Of a stretch of DNA of 64,000 nt, positions 34,725 through 47,800 are shown piece by piece. The notes beneath the pieces are model-generated. The model was not told the origin of the DNA. It worked only from the letters and a program-made list of their open reading frames with translations, and ran no database searches. Each line of letters opens with the position of its first letter. Within the stretch, counting starts at the first letter, position 1. The DNA is from Glycine soja (taxonomy: Eukaryota > Streptophyta > Magnoliopsida > Fabales > Fabaceae): contig NC_041003.1 in NCBI RefSeq assembly GCF_004193775.1, positions 21,948,790-22,012,789 on the forward strand, given 5' to 3'. A program made the translations under genes and the position numbers.

Positions 34725-34975
34725 TATCTACTCGCTCAGACGAGTTGCTTGCTTAGGGATGAAGTTACATCTCCAGCTCGCCCGGACGAATTTAGGGTAA
34801 AAAATCTTCATGAAAAAACCATTTTACCCTTCCTTGTGGCTTTTTTTTTCTAGATCTAACAAGCAATCATCAAAACCCTGAGTGACCCTGTGGCCTTGCG
34901 CTATAACCGGTGCCAAACACCGCAATTCGATTGGTTCCCCTTTCCTTTTCCATAACTTACTTCGTTCTTACTTTA
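34725..34975 (-). mobile_element. Rest of the LTR split by the 2.79-kb insert
   Basis: After the second GAAGG the text resumes with GCTTGCTTAGGGATGAAG, CTCGCCCGGACGAATT, CATTTTACCCTTCCTTGTGG and GGCCTTGCGCTATAACCGG. This parallels 30100-30290 of the related LTR. Confidence 0.6.
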
Positions 34976-35027
34976 CTGCGTTCTTTTTTTTTCTATCTCT
35001 ATCTTTATTTTTTTTCTTTTTCGTTAT

Positions 35028-35030
<3 letters not shown>

Positions 35031-35090
<60 letters not shown>

Positions 35091-35093
35091 TAT
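35031..35093. repeat. (TA)n microsatellite
   Basis: About 25 TA repeats ending in ACACACACATATAG. It lies between LTR debris and the LINE fragment. Confidence 0.97.
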
Positions 35094-35165
35094 AGTATTT
35101 TTTTTTCCTTTTTTACCGTTGGCAATGATAAAAGCATTATACCCGGATGAAATAAGGGTTTGACA

Positions 35166-36495
35166 ATGTGCGAAAGAAAAAATGTTGTTAATGGTGTTCA
35201 TATGCACAAGGAATTGGATCGTTGTATGGCAAATTCGGATTGGAGAGTCATTTTTCCTCATGCCTTGGTTGAGATGTTGAAGTAATTCAAATCATAATCC
35301 TTTATTTCTTCATTGTGTGAGGTCTTGTAGTCAAGAGTATAATGCTTTTCACTATCAACATGCATGGTCATCTCACCCGGATTATGTCATGTTGTCCAAC
35401 ATTGGAACAATTCTTCTGGAGGGGTGTTTCAGAAATTCGGCGTCAAGAGGCAAAAGTCAATTAGCTTTAATAAGGAGGTTTTTGGTAATATTTTCCCCTA
35501 GAAGCGTCAGTTAGAAGTTAGACTTAAGGTAGTTCATCACCAACTAGATATTTATTTCATTTTTTTATCTAGCCAAGCTTGAGAAGGACTTGCAAAAACA
35601 ATATGATGAGGATCTGTATAAAGAGGAGATGCTTTGGTTTCAAAAATCCAGAGACAAATAGGTAGAATTTTGTAACAGAAATACCAAATTTTTCCATATT
35701 CAATCTGTAATAAGGATAAGGAATAGAATTACTGCTCAAATGATAGATAGTGTGTGGTGCTCAAATGATGATATTCTAAAAAGAAAGGCCCAAAAATTCT
35801 ACAAGAATCTTTTTCAGCTAGATGAGCCTAGTGATCCAGGGAGTCTCACTTTGTCAACTATTCCTAGGATTGGTCAACCTTTGTTTGAAGCTCTTATCAA
35901 GACTGTTTCTTTGGATGAAGTGTGAAATGCTATTTTTTCTGAGTCCTTTCAAGGCTCCAGGCTCAGATGGGATTCAACCTATCTTCTTCCAGACTTATTG
36001 AGATTTTGTTGGCAATGATGTTTGGGAAATGGTAGCTCACTCCTTCTCCTCAAGTAACATTGATCTTGCCTTAGTAGAAACTTTCATTATCCCTATTCCT
36101 AAAGGAGACAATGTTTATTCTTAAAAGATTTTAGGCCTATAAGTCTTTGCAATGTTCTACTCGAAACCATCTCTGAAGTCTTTGTTCTTCGCATCAGACC
36201 TTATTTGAATGACTTGATTGGTCCTTGTCAAAGTAGTTTTATTCCTGGCAGAGGTACTTGTGATAATGCCTTAATAGCTCAAGAGGTTATTCACAACATG
36301 CACAATAAGAAAGGGAAATATGGTATAATTATGTGCAAAATTGATTTTGAAAAGGCTTATGATAGGGTTGATTGGTTTTTTATGAGACTCACTCTTACTG
36401 AATTTGGTTTCCCATCCTCAACCATTAATCCGATCATGAATTGCATTACTTCTACTTCTTTATCTTTGAAATGGAATAATGAAATTCTTAATAGG
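35166..36495 (+). pseudogene. L1-type LINE fragment: endonuclease end and reverse transcriptase start
   Basis: The left part holds the endonuclease C-terminus (ELDRCMANSDWRVIFPHALV near 35215-35275 and HAWSSHPDYVMLSNIG near 35360). The linker and RT follow: QSSFIPGRGTCDNALIAQEV near 36230-36290 and IDFEKAYDRVDWFFMRLTL near 36340-36395, which is the first RT aspartate block. Text then stops inside RT at about 36495, before the FADD block, where an HD-Zip III fragment begins. Stops and shifts are frequent. No poly-A tail or target duplication can be assigned because both ends are lost. Confidence 0.85.
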
Positions 36496-37828
36496 ACATA
36501 TGCGCCCACAACCTGGCAGCAACACGGGACATTTGGACACTGAGATACACTACAAGTTTGGAAGATGGAAGTCTTGAGGTACTGAGAAGAATTTAATCGT
36601 ATTATATTTTTCATAGCAAACAATTGCCCTGGCTAAATGATTGTTCATTTCTCATATGCTGAAAATGATCATTTCTTGAACTAGTCCCAGTATTATTCTC
36701 CCTGTCTTTTGATTAGAAAAGGAGACAATATTTTTCAAATATTTTAGTTCATTAACACAAGCAACCAACCATTTGACAACACTTGGTTTCTTTCGGTTTA
36801 AGTTTGCCCTCTTTACTTTGCTTCCATTGCGATTTTTGGTCTGTTTGATGTTGGAATTGTTATGAAAAATTTGAACCTTTTGCTTACAGGGTGTGGCTTA
36901 CGAATGTGATTGTACATTTTGGTGTGTTTTATGTCAACATATTGCAAAATATTGAATGATTTGTGATTTTAAAACAAATTTGGCTAATTGAAATTATGAT
37001 GTTGGCAGATATGTGAGAGATCATTGACATCCTCAACTAGTGGCCCAACAGGGCCTCCTTCTACTACTTTTGTAAGATCTGAAATGCTTCGCAGTGGTTT
37101 TCTAATTAGACTGTGAGGGTGGTGGATCCATTATTCATATTGTTGATCATATTGATTTAGATGTAAGTAATATATATATATCCAAGTCACTTTTAGAATT
37201 TAAATATTGTAGAACCTATAATCTTCAGTTGTTTAATTTATTGAATGCAACTCTAGAGTGTACCTGAAGTACTCAGGCCATTGTATGAATTGAATCATGA
37301 AAGTTCTTGCCTCAAAAATTGACAATTGTTGTACGATTAATTAGTTGCTTGTTAAATGAATTAGTTATGTTTAACTTTTTCAAAAATTAGTGAGTGAGAA
37401 TTGTGAAATTGACTATGCATGCCTTGCAACATATAAGATAGATAACACAAGAATCAAGTGGAGAAAATGAGTATGGTGGTGGACGCCAGCCTACTATTTT
37501 AAGAACATTTACCAAAAGATTTTGCAGGTAAGGCAAGCTTTAATGTCCTTGGTAGTTCTAACCAATGCATTGTGCATTTAGGTTATTGACTTGGCACATT
37601 TATTGTTGATGTGATTAACTAGCAGTTTGTTCATTAATCATTCTTGCTAAAATTCAAGGTTGTCCATTATCACTTATGTCGGAATTATTAAGTTTTTATT
37701 GAAATTGTATTCCTTGGGGGCGTTAATGATGATGTGAATGGGTTTGTTGATGATGGCTGGTCATTGATGGGTACTGATGGAGTGGAACATGTGGCTATAG
37801 CCATAAACTCATCTTCAAACAAATTGTG
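36496..37828 (+). pseudogene. HD-Zip III (PHB/REV-like) START-domain gene fragment with introns
   Basis: Five exon-like blocks in order match the START domain of class III HD-Zip transcription factors. Block a (36496-36578) reads YAPTT, then, one frame on, DIWTLRYTTSLEDGSLE, before a GT donor. Block b (37009-37162) reads ICERSLTSSTSGPTGPP and FVRSEMLRSGFLI, then after a 2-base loss CEGGGSIIHIVDHIDLD. Block c (37257-37325) reads SVPEVLRPLYE. Block d (37430-37527) reads GENEYGGGRQPTILRTFTKR with a GTAAGG donor. Block e (about 37711-37828) reads VNDDVNGFVDDGWSLMG and DGVEHVAIAINSSSNK. Introns are retained, so it is a DNA-level copy and not a processed one. The homeodomain, zipper and MEKHLA regions are absent. 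Confidence 0.85.
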
Positions 37829-37985
37829 AACTATGTATTCCAAATAATTAATGTTTTGGGTTATATGTAAATTAATTTACGAGATTTCATGGAAAAATTA
37901 TTTGTAAAAGAGTTTGTGTATATTGTATTTCAATTTTCATGATTCAATTGTTTTGGATGATGTAATATAATATTAATGTGTCAAA

Positions 37986-38310
37986 GAAAGAAGAAAAAAA
38001 ATCATTCTATGATGGTTGTTTTGTAAAAATCGTCTTAAATGTAACCCATTTTAAGACAGTTTTGAAGTTAAAACCGACTAATGTGGCACATTCTAAGATG
38101 ATTTTGACATAAAAATCATCATAAAATAAGTTACATTCTAAGACGGTTTTAGTGTCAAAACTATTTTAAAATTTTTTATATTCTAAGATGATTGCTAGAA
38201 CTGTCATCGTAGATGCTTCATATTCTACGACATGCTCTACAAAGATGGTTCATAACCGACATAGAAGAGCATTTTTAACTGACATAGAAGGTATTTTTCT
38301 TAGTAGTAAC
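37986..38310. mobile_element. CACTA-like subterminal repeat block
   Basis: The word ATTCTAAGAYGGTTTT and its complement recur about six times (near 38021, 38049, 38090, 38136 and 38179), followed by ACCGACATAGAAGAGC, ACTGACATAGAAGG and finally TTTTTCTTAGTAGT at 38310. Such short inverted-or-direct words near an end reading CACTAC(T)AAGAAAA on the complement are typical of CACTA elements, but the last bases here read TAGTAGTAAC rather than a clean TAGTG. Confidence 0.5.
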
Positions 38311-38820
38311 AATTTTTTAAAATTTTATGTGAAAGACATTTTCGTTACTTCACTTAAAATGTTGAGTATACAAAGAAAATCCCTCTTAACTGTGTACATA
38401 ATTCCTACCTAACTTGTGTGAATTTCAAATTTTGAAATGAAGGAAGATGATTAATGATGTTAAGGAATGTAGTGAATGTTAGAACTAAAGACGTAAACAA
38501 TCCTACCGAAGGCCTCAACAAAGGCCTAAAATACCGATGGATTGCAAGAATAAACACTAGCCATAAATGGACAAGGCTATAATATAAAAAAATCAGCAGA
38601 TTATGAACATAAATGTTGCCGTATCTACATAACGTGATCCTATCAATAGGAATTTGCATAATATCGTGTCAATAATCAATATCAGCCCCAACACATTAAT
38701 CCAACATTCTCGAATAATGAGAATCCTGATGTAATCGATCCTGAACTGAACATATGTTTTCCTTCAAATTTGTACACCCCAAATTTCAAGATTGTGAATG
38801 TGGCAGCTACCAGATTGGAC
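38311..38820 (-). other. 3' flank / probable 3' UTR of the ABCG gene
   Basis: The 500 bases downstream of the stop codon are A/T-rich. No clear polyadenylation signal can be singled out and no other gene is visible. Confidence 0.5.
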
Positions 38821-41800
38821 TTACTTCTTTAGAAATGTGAGCATAGAGATAAATGCTACTGCCCGAGCAATTACACCCATGAGAATAAGGATAGATATAC
38901 ACAAACCCCAATCATTAAGATTATAGCCACTTTTCAGTAGTGAACCACAACGAGTTAAGAGCCACACCCCATGATACCTACAGTATAGAAGTAATTAGCA
39001 CAAACAGTATCTAGATTCAAATTAAGAACAATTAATATGTACATCAAGTACTTTAATATTTTTCTTATATTTATATTCATAGTATAAAATGCTGATATTA
39101 AGCACATTGAAAAAAAACTGAAGAATATATCATAAGCCTATTTATCGGGGAGCTTCTCATTTTCTTTACATTCACTTGATGCAAATGAAACTACAATTTA
39201 GTCATAGTTTATGATTCACCTTAGATTGTGCTAAAGTACTCCTGCCTATTACTCATTTACTAGAGACAGGTACTAAAAGTAGTGAGTAGAAATTGTGTAT
39301 TGTGTTTCAAGTAGAAAACTTCATCCAACAATAAATTGAATTTCAGCCATTTAAGATTTGATGATTAAAATATTTGAGAAATTAGCACTAGAAACTGGTA
39401 AAAGATATTTATTTCTATCACCCACCAGATCATGCTTCTTTATGTACAAGGCTTAATAGCCCTTATATTCCCTTAACTCCTTCATAGCTATAAGCTATGT
39501 CATGTATCCAAGCAACCATCCCATTTCTTACGAAATTGTACCCTTCCACATTCCCCAAGTAACTTTTCTAGAATCTTTCTCGAATGAGGTTATTTAGTTT
39601 CCTTTTTGTTACATAACAAAACTAGTCAGGAATCTTCACTTAACAACTAAAAGCTTTTGGATCGGAATAAGTATTCCCTGATATGGTATCAAAACTTTTA
39701 CAACCAAATGGTCAAGAGTTAGTTACCCCAATCTTCTAAAGAGAAGTTTGAATTTCAAATGCAAGATAGGTGAGCTTGTGTGCATTGTCCACATCTCCAG
39801 CTCATACTGCCTTACATGAGGGAGCTTGTTAAATGTCAAAACCATTCACAACCCTGAGCCTTTTCACCTAACAACAACTTTAGATTTCTCTAGAGCTGGT
39901 CCTTGACACTTTTGAAATGCCAGCATTAAGCTTCTTAACCTCTAAACGCATTTTCAACTTCATCTTTCAGAGGCATAATCCATCACATGTACATCTAGAA
40001 TCATTTATCCTATTTTGGTTGATTAAACACTCCTAAGGCATCACTTTACAATCATTACATCATATTTTGTTATCCTTCATTATTTCAAGCAATAATCAAT
40101 TTGTGTTTCTCCCTCCCTAATGGGTAAAGACTTGTTGGTGTAATCAAACTATGTTTCAAGCTTCCATTTCTAAAACCAACAACATATTTCTAACTCTTCT
40201 TTGTTCAAGGAATTAGATATAATCAAATCTTAGGCTAATATGTCATTTTCAAAGTAGTCTTTCCCTCATTATTTTGTTCAAAAACTGACATCCACCATGG
40301 GCCCTCCAACAATTTTCATTTCCAACATGTTTGGTTAGATCCTTTATTCTTCAAGTGAAATGGTTAGGATCATCCCCTCCAAATCCACCCCAAAACAGAT
40401 TTTCTAAGCATTAGAAAGTCCCACATAGCTTGTCTCAGTTTTTGGGATATAACTTATATATCTGTTAGACAACTTCACTTAATGCTAATTGATTTTAAGA
40501 TTAAATCTAACATGATATCCGAACCTATAGTCCATCTTGGTAAATTGCATCTTCTTGAAGATATCTGTGGAGGGAGGTGTTAGGAAGTCCCACATTGTTT
40601 GCCTTAGTTTTCGGGGAAACTTTACTTAATGCCAATTTGTTTTAAGATGAAATCTAACACTAAGCGTCTTGTCCAACTTAACAAGCATACTTAAAGTATT
40701 TCCATTTCCTTCCATGAAAAGCTTTATGACAATGATCAGATCATGTTTCCTTTTCAACTGTACTCTTTCCTCCTTAAGAGAGTCACATAATGATACCCAT
40801 TCCATTCCTTGTCCTATCTCTTTGTGGGAACCACAACTTATAAACTGAGAAAAGACAGTAGTGCATTTCCTTCCAACCCGTTATGTTGTTTGCTGACATA
40901 ATGTATTTATCATTCTTCTAATCATTGTATCCTCCATCTTCATAGCCATTCCCATTAATGTCTCAAATGGTCCAAGTTCCCCACCTCAATCTCCTAGTTC
41001 TCATAGGTTTTTCACTGATTTGGGCCAAGCAGCTTATCTGTTACTGGGGATGTCTAACAAAGTAACCCTAGTTTATTTTGCAGAGTATACTCTCACCCAA
41101 GGAGATGTAGCAACCTTGCTTACTTCTCTACACATGCAGACAAATTAGGAAATTGCTAAGGGAACATAAAGCAAGCACTACTGGAGTTCAATCAACAATC
41201 ATACTTAACAGTAAGCTACCTTTCAGCATTTGCAATTATGAACGCTTCTAAAGCCCACCTAGAGTAGCACAAATAAGCTATATCCTTCAAAAATTTACTA
41301 TCTTTTGTTTGTGTTGCAATGAGTGTGAAAACAACTGGAAGAAGTACTGACCACTGCAAGAAACAGTAACATGTTAGAGGGGAAGCAAAAACATAATGAT
41401 GAGTAAAATTTTAATTGGCTGTTGTAAGAGTTTTATTATTTGCTTCTAATGCTCACCAGCTGGGCTGCGCCAGGTTCAAAGAGTATTGCGAATGCATATG
41501 CTACGCCGGTCACACAATATACAAGACAAAGCAGCACAATGTAATTATCTGCAAAAGTCGATCTTGGATAGGTAAAGAAATAGAACATTGAGAGGTAAAC
41601 AACAGGTTTGATCACTGTATTGAAATGATCAATTGTGTCTTTAGAGAGAAAGTATGCCAAGCTGCTCATGCCAGAATCACTCTCCCTCCAGTAGTGTAAT
41701 TTATCCAGAGAAAAAGATCTCAAGGCAGCTATTTTGCATAGAAGAGCTGAAATTAACAATAATAATAAATTAGAATAAAGCATTGTACACAAGAATCTGA

Positions 41801-44800
41801 AAGTCTATTTTCAATAACGTTAAATCTATACTAACTCCATGAAAATCATATTGAAAATCTTCCATTACTTACCCCAAGGTTCAAACAGAAAGTGATTTGA
41901 TGAGAATATGTTTGTCAGAACAAATGCAAATATGAATTGTGTTATCATGAGCAGTTTGAAATTTCTGTAGTTTGAAGAGAAAATTTATTAATTATTTGTG
42001 ACGGAAACAGTGACATTATCGATTAATATGTCATTCGGAATTGTGAGAGTTAAGTATTATTGAAAAATGTATAGTCATGCCAATCTTTATGCCTTTATTA
42101 TTAATCATGCAAATGTAAAAAGTATTGATTCTTTTGTATGTATAAATATCAGTTATCAAGAAAGTTAACTGCTGATTGCTACTTAAGCAATTCACAGAAC
42201 TTGTTTCTAATTTCTCTTAAGTTCACCCTAAATGCTTTTCAAAATCAGTCTTGCTTTGCTTTTGCTCAAGGTGTTGCAGTTCTGTTAAAAAGCTTCTGCA
42301 CCTGATGAGAAATGGATTCCTACAACTCTAATGAGAAATTTTGAACTACTTAGCTTGGTAAGCTTCTATGGAGCTCAGGTTCTTCAGTCAAGGTATATAT
42401 GATCATCTTGAATTGAATACCCATCCCGTCATGCCAACAAATGAAGAAGCCAGTTGGAGAAACTAGATTATCAACTACGGTCTACGCTTATTGTTATGGC
42501 AATATGATCAGATTTCTCTCTTAGGAAGAGGCACCTGATGAGGAACTAAGATGTTCCCCAAAAGCGGCCCTAGTTAAATAGATCATTACAGCTAGTTGTA
42601 AGCATATTTGGATTAAACAATTACTTCATTGAAATTTGGGGATCATCAGCAAATGAAGTTATCTTCTAATAAACAAGCATACTCCAAGTCATTCTTATGC
42701 AAGTCTTTGTTCTATCAAGTATTTGTATGTTCAGATTTTATTCTTCATTTAGGACAAATGTTTTGTGCTGTGATTTTCAAAAACAATTTTCCAGAGACAA
42801 CATAATGTTTTAATAGAGGTATTAAATAGTAATATTTTAATTTTATTTCAGGGCCAACCATGTAATTTTAAACTAACACAATAATACAATTTTAGTAGAC
42901 ACATGAATAATCTTACTCTGCAGCCAAAAAATTGTTAGTATATATTTGTTTTTGAAAATAGAGATACTGGGCACCAGTGCATGAGGCTACCAGTTACCAG
43001 TTGGTGGGGTATGAGAAGGATAGATGTACTCAGCCTTAAACCCCACTAGGCAACAAGGTAACAACTTTACTATCATGCAAGGCTCGTCCTTAAAATTATT
43101 GCGATATTATTACAGGAAAAAAAAAAAAAAAAACCTGTGCATTATCATCACAGACTAGTTTCCAACATAATTCAAAACATACAATAGCAAAGAAAACTGA
43201 TATAACATGAAGAGTATTCTGTAGCTTGCTTTATAAGTCAATTAACTTGTAATGCTTTAGAAAAATGATATAATGTTTTACGACTATGTATTAGAAGTCA
43301 ATTATCTTACATACAGCAATCACCGTATAGGTGTATCCAGCTGCACCAAAGGTCTGATCACTTGCTTTAGTAAGTGCTCCTAAGCAGGCTCCAGCAAGTA
43401 ATAATATTAAATAATCTATAGCTTGGATCTTAGCCTCTCGTAATCGCTGTTTACCAACCCTGAAACAACATTGGCATGAATTAGGGTTCCACCAACTAAC
43501 AAGAAAGTGAAGAAACCAAATTGAGAAGGCCAGTTCATTATTAAAAGGTTAGTTGCTACTCTCTCTCTCTCATCAATAGGAAATGGTACTTAATTGAGAA
43601 AAGACATGGTGACATTTAAATTCCAATTTAGTTTCATAAAAAAAAAAATCAATTTTAGTTCCCAAAATACAATAAAGGAGTGGGGCAAGGCGATGACAAT
43701 CATATATTTTCTCAGAAGAAAAGGTTTTACTTGTACTTTTCCTTCCATTTCTTCAGGCCTCCCTTAAACCACACAGAAATTTAGATCGTGAAAACTCAAA
43801 TAAAATTTTTCAATCTGCAACATTAACAAAATCTACTGACACTATCCATGCTACATTTTTTAAAAGAAGAACTATTTTCTGCAAGATAATTCTAATGCTC
43901 CTGGGAAAAAAATAGCCCATATTAAGGAAGATCTTAATGAGCAGTCTGAAATCTGAAAAATGTTCAAGTTAACAAATAATTGAAGTCATTCGATGGCTTA
44001 CCGTATAAGGAAGTATTTGTATTGCTTGAATATACCAGGAGTTTTGCGGTCAGAGAAATCCTTTGATTTTAAAAAGTTGAGTCTTATTTTCTCCCTCTTT
44101 AGTTCCATACCATTTCTCACATCATCCCATAATTCTCCAACAAAGCTTCTTTCTTCATGGCCAGAGCTATCGGGATCTGTTTCTTTAGCTGGGTTTACAG
44201 TTGCATACATATCAAATTGTGCTGCATTCTGCTGCATATCAAGAGGCACAGGGTATCCATTATGAAGCATCCATCTAACTGGCAGCTCTTTATAACTGAC
44301 TCCTGAACTTCCACTAGGTACTTCTATGCCCTCCAAAATGTCAATGAAGTAATCTGGAGGATTAATGCGCTTTGGAATATTTATCCCAAGGTCTGCAAAG
44401 TATTTTTCGACTTTCTTGACTGATCCATGATATACAGTAAGACCACCTTTTGCCAGGAGTATCAAGTCATCAAACATCTGAACCAAAGCATAGCTACAGG
44501 AAAAGGTTAAATCCTTAATAAATCAAATTGAAACAAATCATACTGTTCACAATTCCAAATTAATGCATGGAATACGAGATCAATCTTCAGGTTTCTCATT
44601 CATAATGCCCATGCAGAGAGAGGTGTGTAATGGAAACTGGATAAGAATCACACAAAGCTCAGAAATAAGTGTGTATCTCTTCTTCTGGCCCAATATCAAG
44701 ATGATTTCATATCAGTGGGATCTAGTAAGTGTATAGACGTATAGAACACTCAAACTGAAAAGAAAACACGAAGATAAACCAAGCACTCATGGTACTAGTT

Positions 44801-47800
44801 CCTCCCAATCAATTCCCATAGTGTTTGTTAGTTCTTATACTCCCTCTTCCTTCCTTATTCCATTTATATTCTCTATGAATCCCCCAAAATTCCCTCTCTA
44901 CACTTCCCAATTTTCCTGATTTTCTTTCCTAGAAAATCTTTATAAATATTGTTCAGATCTAGCCTAAGCTCTCATATTATCCAAAATCCCTCCAGAAGCC
45001 AAGTTGGTCTTCCACCATCATCCCCAATATTCTGGTAATAAGTCCTGAATTTACCCACTTTATTGGCCATATCTTACCCCAAAACCTGAATTATACAGCC
45101 TTGAAATATTGCTTTGATTTTCTGGGCTACCCTGGCTCTAAACTTTCTGAACCAACATGATCATTAGATCAGTTGAATGAAATTTATTTCCTCAGGAAAC
45201 ATGTTAAGAATATAAAAATCTAGGATTCTAAATATTAGCAGCAACTATCTGCTGAACAACTGTTCCCTACTTTTATATTAAAAAAATATATAAAATCAAC
45301 TGAAAAATAATATAATCATAAATGAGGCTAGCCATATCTCCATGATGTAGAAGACATGGAATTGAGAGTCACCTGGGTTGGTGAACCACCATGCAAATGT
45401 TCACTCCTTCAAGAGCTTCACGTCTTAGTGCTCTAAGAAGGAGTTGAGATGATGCACTGTCCAACCCAGACGTGGGTTCATCCAAGATCATGAGTGAAGG
45501 TTCCATGACCATTTCCAATCCAACATTTACACGCTTCCTTTGGCCTCCAGATATCCCTCGCTTTTCTACAGTTCCAACCAAATGATTCCGTACAGATTGA
45601 AGCCCTAAGAATTCAATAACTCTTTCAACAATCAGAACTTTGTCTGGTTTTGGCAAGTCAGCAGATAGCCTTTCACAGTAAAAAAAATTCATTTTAGTAC
45701 CAAAATATTGAGACCTACAAAAGCTAGCACAAACAATAATATGTACCCAAGTATTAGCAAATAAGGGCATGAAATTAATCTAGACAAAAGAAAATTGATA
45801 TAGTAGGCAAGCATCTAAGATGATGACAATAAGTTTCAAAATGCTGCTTCTTGCTAGACTATCTAAAAATAAATACGAATAGAAACTTAAAAGGCTATTT
45901 AATGACAACTTAAATATTCCATTTCCACAACATAGGCTCAAATTAAATTATAATCATAGTGCCACCAATACTTAAAGCATGTTGGCAAATGGTGACCAAG
46001 AAACCCCATGATTTTCCTCTAGTCAATAATACACTTCAATTTCTTCATTTTCCCACCTAATACGAATCATTAAGAATTTAAGATATAATTGATAATAAAG
46101 TTTCACGTAAACTGTCTAGTCTCTTATGTTTAAACCAGCTACTCCTTTTATATTGACGTGATCACAAAAAATGTAAGTGAAAGAGTATAACTTGATCCAG
46201 GAATAAGTAGAAAAGAAGGAGAATCTATGAAGTATAAATCTAGGACGCCAATGTTAAATGCATAAACTTGAAAAAAAAAAAGAGAATATACAGCATCTGG
46301 AATTTCAAACCATGTGATTTACCTGCACAGTGCACTGAACCGGAAATTTTCTTCCACCGTCAGGTTTCCATGAACTATATCATCTTGTGGCACAAAGCCA
46401 ATAATTTTCTTATAGGAGTGGATTGATTCATTCTTTCCATTTATAAAAATGGAACCAGTCACCTTGCATCCAAATGCCTTCCCAGCTATTGCTGAAAGAA
46501 AAGTTGTCTTGCCCGCACCTGATGGACCCATGACAGCAGTGATGCGGCCAGGTTTAATTTTCCCAGTAACAGATCTCAATATATGTTTATTGTATGCTTT
46601 CAAAGTGAGAGTTAGATCTTTGAAAGATATTTCAATTAAAGGCCTTTTCCTTTGTTCACTTCTGGTAGCCATACTAATTACTCCTGAGAAGGTAAGGTTC
46701 TTGTTTTCTTGTTGCTGAGCCTTCTCTTTCTCAAGTTGAGCATATGCATACTTAAAAATTTGGCTATGTGTATGCAGTTGCTTTTCTTTAGGCACTCTTG
46801 CTGTAACATTTTTATCTCTAGTTTCTATTTCTACACGAATGTTGTTCCTAATATTTGGATCATTTTTTGTTTCATGTATCATCTGCATCAGATCATTGGG
46901 TTCTTTTCCCTTTTCCTTTGGCCAAGCTGATGAACTACCAACCATATTTGAGGTAATAGGATGTGAATGTGAAAACAATTCAATATCTGTTTCAGTAGTT
47001 GGTTGATTCAAAATTTTAATTTCTTCAGGGTCTACGAAGTCCTTTTTTCGAGAAAATGTTTGCGATAGTTGAGCTTGCAGTCCACTTGCACCCTTCTTAG
47101 TAGCATCTTTTGCATCTTTCCATCTTTGGCGTGCATTTGCAGTCTTCCTTACACTTCTGGCTGCTGCTTCTCTGGACTTGGCCATTCTCCTTTCTCTAGT
47201 AGTGAGAACTTGGTCAGAACAGCTGTAGATAATGAGTAGCAAAGTACTCAAAGCAGCCTGCATAAGCAGTTAAAGACTGTTAACATCTACCAACATGGCC
47301 TGTGTAGCCTCTTTGGGAGCTGCCTTAATTGCATCCTCAAGGATGATGGTTTAGTTCCACATCAATTAGAGATATGGCTTAAATAGAGCTTATAAAACTT
47401 GGACAATTCTCACCTTACAAGCCGATTTTGTAGGATTGAATGAGGACCTAAGTCCAAATTCCACTAATAAATGCACATATATAAACTAATATGCCAATTC
47501 CATAATCCATCAAATTAAGAGGTAACAACTTACAATGAGCATAATTCCGTATGCATGCATATTTTGGGTCACAGTGTTTGAATCACATGAACTCAACCTG
47601 AAGCATCCTACAAGACAATCAGTAAATGGTCATATGTACTCCGGAAACATTTGGTCAGAAGCTTATGAGAGAATCTAAGACTGAAACACAGATGTCTAAT
47701 TGCCATAATTCACAACACAATCCACGGGATCTTACTTTGCTCAGATGTAGAACCCATCCTGCAGTAATGCCTGAAATAACAAGGGAGAAGTTTCGAAGTA

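Noticed and set aside
41436..41792. Single-exon reading of the 118-codon frame
   Set aside because: Its ends run past a good acceptor (41746) and donor (41457); only the middle fits the ABCG family and phase.
45369..45770. Start of a separate ABC protein at MPLFANTW
   Set aside because: The text upstream of 45669 is intron; the phase-matched acceptor GAAAG/GCTATC joins it to exon 8.
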